From positions 18,971,310 to 19,035,309 of the forward strand of contig JAJEKV010000004.1 of NCBI GenBank assembly GCA_021234155.1: DNA of 64,000 bases. The letters run 5' to 3'. This document shows, one piece after another, positions 60,453 to 64,000 of this stretch; positions within the stretch are counted from its first letter, which is position 1, and each line of letters starts with the position of its first letter. Source of the DNA: Isoetes taiwanensis (Eukaryota; Streptophyta; Lycopodiopsida; Isoetales; Isoetaceae). Under the pieces are notes generated by a model, which was not told the origin of the DNA, ran no database searches, and worked only from the letters and a program-made list of their open reading frames with translations. A program made the position numbers and the translations under genes.

Positions 60453-60970
60453 AGAATAGAATAGAATAGAATATGATTTTATCGTCCCCACGGAGACCAA
60501 CCGCCTATGGGACCCAAGTACAAAGAGAGAGCGGCCAGTGTATTACTACCAGGATTAAAACTCCCCACCAAGGGTTTTCGGGAAAAACCTTAGTAGCAAT
60601 AAGGATGCCGACATACCGCACGCTTATATACATAATCATAAGTACAAATGAGGTTAATGTCGGACAGGGGGGCATAACTGAGTCCGCGTATCCATTACCT
60701 CCTGGAGGTGAAGGCCCGCATTCATGAAAAATATAGTGTAACATGAAAGATGACCTATATGTAACATTATCCTACTAAAAAAATGCTTTGTAGCAGCAAT
60801 AGATATACCAGTTTTATACTAGTAAGAAATAACTATGTTTCTCCATATTTTTTTGCAAGAAGGCCACACAACCTACATAGTGGACATATACATATGTCCC
60901 TTGTCATATTATTGAACCATTTGGAAGGCTTACTTGGAGAAATGTAGCGTGTTCTATTCTATTCTATTCT
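60453..60970. mobile_element. Small insertion flanked by inverted GAATA repeats
   Basis: AGAATAGAATAGAATAGAA (60453-60471) on the left and its reverse complement (60952-60970) on the right bound about 480 bp. The inner part 60480-60725 is clearly GC-richer than its flanks. It may be a MITE-like element or two chance microsatellites. Confidence 0.4.
60505..60744 (-). CDS. Unassigned membrane-like ORF
   Basis: A 79-codon frame with CGPSPPGGNGYADSVMPP, then a hydrophobic stretch (SFVLMIMYISVRYVGILIAT), then FPENPWWGVLILVVIHWPL. It suggests one or two membrane segments. GC content differs from the surroundings, so it is probably inserted DNA, perhaps from a host or organellar gene. Not recognised. 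Confidence 0.3.
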   Translation of the reverse strand: MLHYIFHECGPSPPGGNGYADSVMPPCPTLTSFVLMIMYISVRYVGILIATKVFPENPWWGVLILVVIHWPLSLCTWVP

Positions 60971-61420
60971 ACAAAGCTGAGAAAGACACATCAAAGGTCA
61001 TGTGGTCTAATTATTGATTCTCATAGTTAAACTTCAAGATCTTCACTTTCATTCATCAATAAATATCACTAGCTATGTAAATACTTTGAAATATAGTTTT
61101 GGAATTAACTCAAAATTTTAACCTCTAATGTATTAATCCCGTGGATCAGACATCATCTTTAAATCTAGTTAATTGCATGGTTAAACCCTAATTACACTAT
61201 ATGCAAGTTAATAGAGTAATTTTCTATGTCGATATAAGTAGAATGCATCTTTCATTACACTCGTGATACTTATAGATGGTGATTTTGGAGGATTTTAACA
61301 TATAATTTTGTCCAAAATTCTGTATAAGAAATTCTCTGATAAATTTGGAAGTTGGTATAACTTATGAACACTATGACATTGTACTTCATATAGTTTACAA
61401 TTCATGGCCACAAGAATTAA

Positions 61421-61444
61421 GAAGAAGAAGAAGAAGAAGAAGAG
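61421..61444 (+). repeat. (AAG)n microsatellite
   Basis: About seven AAG units followed by AGAGAAATAA duplicates. Confidence 0.95.
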
Positions 61445-61556
61445 AAATAAAGAGAAATAATTCCTAAACTGTAAGCGGCATTTTTTAACAAAATGGGGTT
61501 TGGCGGATTTCACGGATGTTAGATGATAGCAACCAAAGCTGAAAGCATACAAATCA

Positions 61557-61739
61557 ATGTGTCCTATCATAGATAGGCAAGCACTTCCAATTTTAACAAG
61601 GTTTAGGTCTGCTTATGGTAGGAAACTCAAGGATGTAGTTACGATCAAGGTTGCAAAACTGCAAAATTCTCTAAAATTTGGACAATCACCACAACATATA
61701 GGTGAGTTCATTGGTCGTGAGATTCTCCAAGATCATTAA
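61557..61739 (+). other. Exon-like ORF, unassigned
   Basis: Contains ALPILTRFRSAYGRKLKDVV and KFGQSPQHIGEFIGREILQD. Composition is that of a real protein exon, but no family is recognised and neighbours give no help. Confidence 0.3.
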
Positions 61740-62056
61740 GAATCAAGTAAAGATTGATATGGAAGTGATATATTATGAAATTGAAACTTTTATTCTCATA
61801 TATAATGGTTTACGTGGCAGTGGGTCAATTGGATCAATTCTGGTCCATGGATCAGGAATGGTCCCCTGGACAACTCTAGTGCTAATCATTTCTTGAACTC
61901 ATACATGGCTTAAGCTACGTTGATATTTATAAATATATATAAAATGCTATATTTTTTTGAAATAGAAACCACTTTGTTTTCTATAAATGTGTGCTCTTAT
62001 AGATAAACGTTGTCTTATTGTAGTAAATAAAGACAGTTTACATTGTACCATGAAAG

Positions 62057-62125
62057 AAACAAGGTGTTGCGCACGAGGGGTTGCCCTCCGGTGACACAAA
62101 AGTGTGTTTTTATGGTTTTTGTTTC
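62057..62125 (-). repeat. Double-hairpin repeat terminus, copy 4
   Basis: AACAAGGTGTTGCGCACG, then AGGGGTTGCCCTCCGGTG, then GTGTGTTTTTATGG, matching the copies at 4.8 and 28.4 kb. Confidence 0.8.
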
Positions 62126-62344
62126 AACGTTTGTTTTCATGTTTTTTATTTGATTGTTATGTAAGATCGAACTTGAATGCTGATTTGTTTTTTTCATCTG
62201 GTTTGCCTCTTTTGATCGCTTATGTATTGTAAGGGAGCAAGAAATAAGTATATAAGAATTGGAATTTGGACATTCTTCTTTCCTTTGTTTTGTTCGCAAT
62301 GTACATGGTGAAAGAACTTTGCTTTAGTAAAACATAGTTGGTTC

Positions 62345-62546
62345 TACAGCTATATCAAAATATATAGCTTCCAATTTCTGCTTTATATCCTTTGGTAATT
62401 CCTTGTAAATCCACCTTAAAATTCCTGGCTTATTACCCTTGGTCACGCAGGCATCAAAATAGACCAATCCAAAATTCATATCATACATTCGTGCTAGATT
62501 TTGGAGACTATAAAGTCGAGGAGTCGTTTCTTGCAAATAATGTTCC
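62345..62546 (-). pseudogene. Isolated exon of an unidentified protein
   Basis: After a good acceptor (TTGTAG, ending 62547) the minus strand is open: EHYLQETTPRLYSLQNLARM, YDMNFGLVYFDACVTKGN, KPGILRWIYKELPKDIKQKL, EAIYFDIAV. The LVYFDA...IYKELP...LEAIYF pattern loosely recalls divergent CRAL-TRIO domains of GDAP2/RhoGAP-like proteins. This is a weak guess. No partner exons were found. Confidence 0.4.
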
Positions 62547-62699
62547 CTACAATTTACAAAAATACATATTTTAGAGTCAGAGATAAGATGGAGGAAGAAT
62601 ACTTGTTTCATTCCCATACGGGCACACAAGAAATCTACAGGCATACAAAACTGCAAACACAAAAATCAAGAAATTAGGAAAGATAAACAAAACAAGCTC

Positions 62700-62770
62700 G
62701 TTACTAAGACCCAAGTGCGGGGGATTCGAACCTCGAGGCCCGAGAACCTCATGCACAGTAAATCTCGTAT
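62700..62770 (-). other. Possible pol III B-box relic
   Basis: GGTTCGAATCCCCC (62732-62719) on the minus strand is a perfect B-box match, and a TGTGCATGAGGTTC-like phrase lies just upstream. No well-placed A box or tRNA fold is seen, so it is at most a SINE fragment. Confidence 0.3.
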
Positions 62771-63347
62771 GGATGCTTTGGACCTAGTATGGATTCGAGG
62801 AGTACCAGGCAGCGTGTGTGCAGCCGTCGCCGCTGCTTGTGTCTTGGTTGTCCACACAAATTATTACCCAAGACATCTTTTTTTTCTATTTTAATCAATG
62901 AGATAACAAAGTATTTTTCCATGTTGTTACTAAAGTTGGCAACGTCGGGCATCCATCACTAATCACATATAAGAGGCTGTATTTTAATCACTCATTTATT
63001 AGCTTGTGGTCGTTGGCTTTTAATGGCCCAGATAGAAGAGGCCCATAACAATAAGATACTTGTTGTTTTAATAAATAGCTTATAGGCCATACTACAATTG
63101 ATATCCACTAAAGAAGGATGAGAATTGATGGAATTGAATCATCAAAGGTAAAGATTAAATGGATTCACTACTTATTGTTAGGCACTCAAGTGAATATTTA
63201 TTTATATATGCACAATTGAACATTGTTTTTTTGTTAACATTCCCGAGGGTCAACATTGGCATCCACATAACATGGGCCATTGTTTTTCCTCCGAAATTAA
63301 AGCAGAGGGCAATTCATATGCTTTGCTTAAATAAAAGTTGGGTTTTT

Positions 63348-63372
63348 CTTCCTTTTTTTTTTTTTTTTTTTT
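63348..63372 (+). repeat. Poly(T) tract followed by G-rich tract
   Basis: A T20+ run with one C leads into GGGTGGGGGTGTTGGGGGGAG; low-complexity DNA with a polypyrimidine/polypurine switch. Confidence 0.9.
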
Positions 63373-63489
63373 CTTTGGGTGGGGGTGTTGGGGGGAGGGT
63401 AGAGGGGAGGGGAGATGATGAACCTTTGGAGGCTTTCACGAATTTGCATATAGTGGAAAATATTTAAGCAATCTGCATGAGTGGGGCAT

Positions 63490-63580
63490 ATTTAGTCATG
63501 TAGTGGGCCGTCTGAATATTTAAATATTTAGTCATGTAGTGGAACATATTTAGTCATGTAGAATTTGCATATAGTGGGGC
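63490..63580 (+). repeat. Short repeats of ATTTAGTCATGTAGTGG
   Basis: The phrase occurs about four times between 63490 and 63560, interleaved with GAATTTGCATATAGTGG(A/G). Confidence 0.85.
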
Positions 63581-63852
63581 ATCATGTTCACTATTAGGAA
63601 AAAAAGCAATGACGAACTTTGGGATCTTAAAGAAAACTTTCATGGTTTAAGCTGATTATACCATCCATTTTGTACATTCCAAATTGAAGCACTCAAGGTA
63701 AATGTTGAATGGACTCGCTACTTGTTTCTTGTCATGCACCAAAATGCTAGACCATTCATTTTGGTGTTTACACCACTCATTGTTTTGAACACCAAAGAAG
63801 ATCAGTCTAGAATACACATATGATATACTCAACGTTGCTACATGAAAACATA

Positions 63853-63921
63853 TATGTACAATGGTCGTGAGGTAGAAATGGTGATGATATGTACAATGGT
63901 CGTGAGGTAGAAATGGTGATG
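63853..63921 (+). repeat. Perfect tandem duplication, 37-bp unit
   Basis: ATATGTACAATGGTCGTGAG and GTAGAAATGGTGATG occur twice without change. Confidence 0.95.
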
Positions 63922-64000
63922 GGGATCGATGGTTTTATGTACACCCGATTTGGGTTGGCCTCCCATGGAAACTCTTCCTATTTTCCATGGAAACCCTTCC

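Noticed and set aside
62700-62770. Possible tRNA gene on the minus strand
   Set aside because: The T-loop-like sequence is perfect, but the stems around it do not pair and no D or anticodon arm is found.
1-64000. CRISPR arrays, bacterial operons, prophage
   Set aside because: No array of identical repeats with unique spacers, no operon-like packing, and introns throughout; the DNA is eukaryotic nuclear.

Overview
The window looks like nuclear DNA of a land plant with a large, repeat-rich, AT-rich genome. Evidence: a chloroplast-targeted carotenoid gene with 14 exons and GT-AG introns, pentatricopeptide-repeat (PPR) remnants, plant-type host gene relics, a tRNA-type SINE and many decayed mobile elements. 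A fern or another non-seed vascular plant is my inference; no single base proves it. I see only one clearly intact gene in 64 kb.

Layout. 0-5 kb: a foldback-repeat copy at the left edge, gene-free AT-rich DNA, then a broken PPR gene (3.5-4.3 kb, +). 5-17 kb: dispersed repeat ends, unassigned ORFs, and two processed-looking relics on the minus strand, a histone H3 pseudogene (9.6-9.9 kb) and a CAF1 deadenylase pseudogene (10.6-11.3 kb). 15.9-23.4 kb: minisatellites and local segmental duplications. 26.0-27.3 kb: a broken multi-exon DNAJC8/Spf31-like J-domain gene (-). 28-31.4 kb: tandem duplications, including two copies of the C-terminal exons of a LOG2/LUL-like RING E3 ligase, each damaged differently. 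32.0-33.3 kb: a second broken PPR gene (-).

34.8-39.7 kb (-): complete zeta-carotene desaturase (ZDS). I could splice all 14 exons in frame into a 588-residue protein with a transit-like N terminus, an FAD-binding Rossmann motif and a canonical C terminus. The clean frames here argue that the broken genes elsewhere are real pseudogenes rather than sequencing noise.

40-46 kb: duplications, a Helitron-type 3' end, a tRNA-type SINE, a tandem repeat, and a 450-bp array of TTC/GAA palindromes matching the heat-shock-element pattern. 46.4-51.9 kb: two copies of one AT-rich element, the second split by a nested insertion that carries a foldback element.

52.56-60.32 kb: a bounded 7.76-kb DNA transposon with 31-bp terminal inverted repeats (29/31 identical) and a matching 4-bp ATTG target duplication. 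It holds two convergent genes: on the minus strand a decayed DDE-like transposase (DFAENYK, WSDGCSSQFK and HGKGEHDG motifs, plus a lysine-rich repeat), and on the plus strand a multi-exon passenger gene ending in an FCP/NIF-type HAD phosphatase domain with D-x-N-G in place of D-x-D. This is the most novel system in the window. 60.4-64 kb: a small insertion flanked by inverted GAATA repeats, isolated exon-like ORFs and simple repeats.
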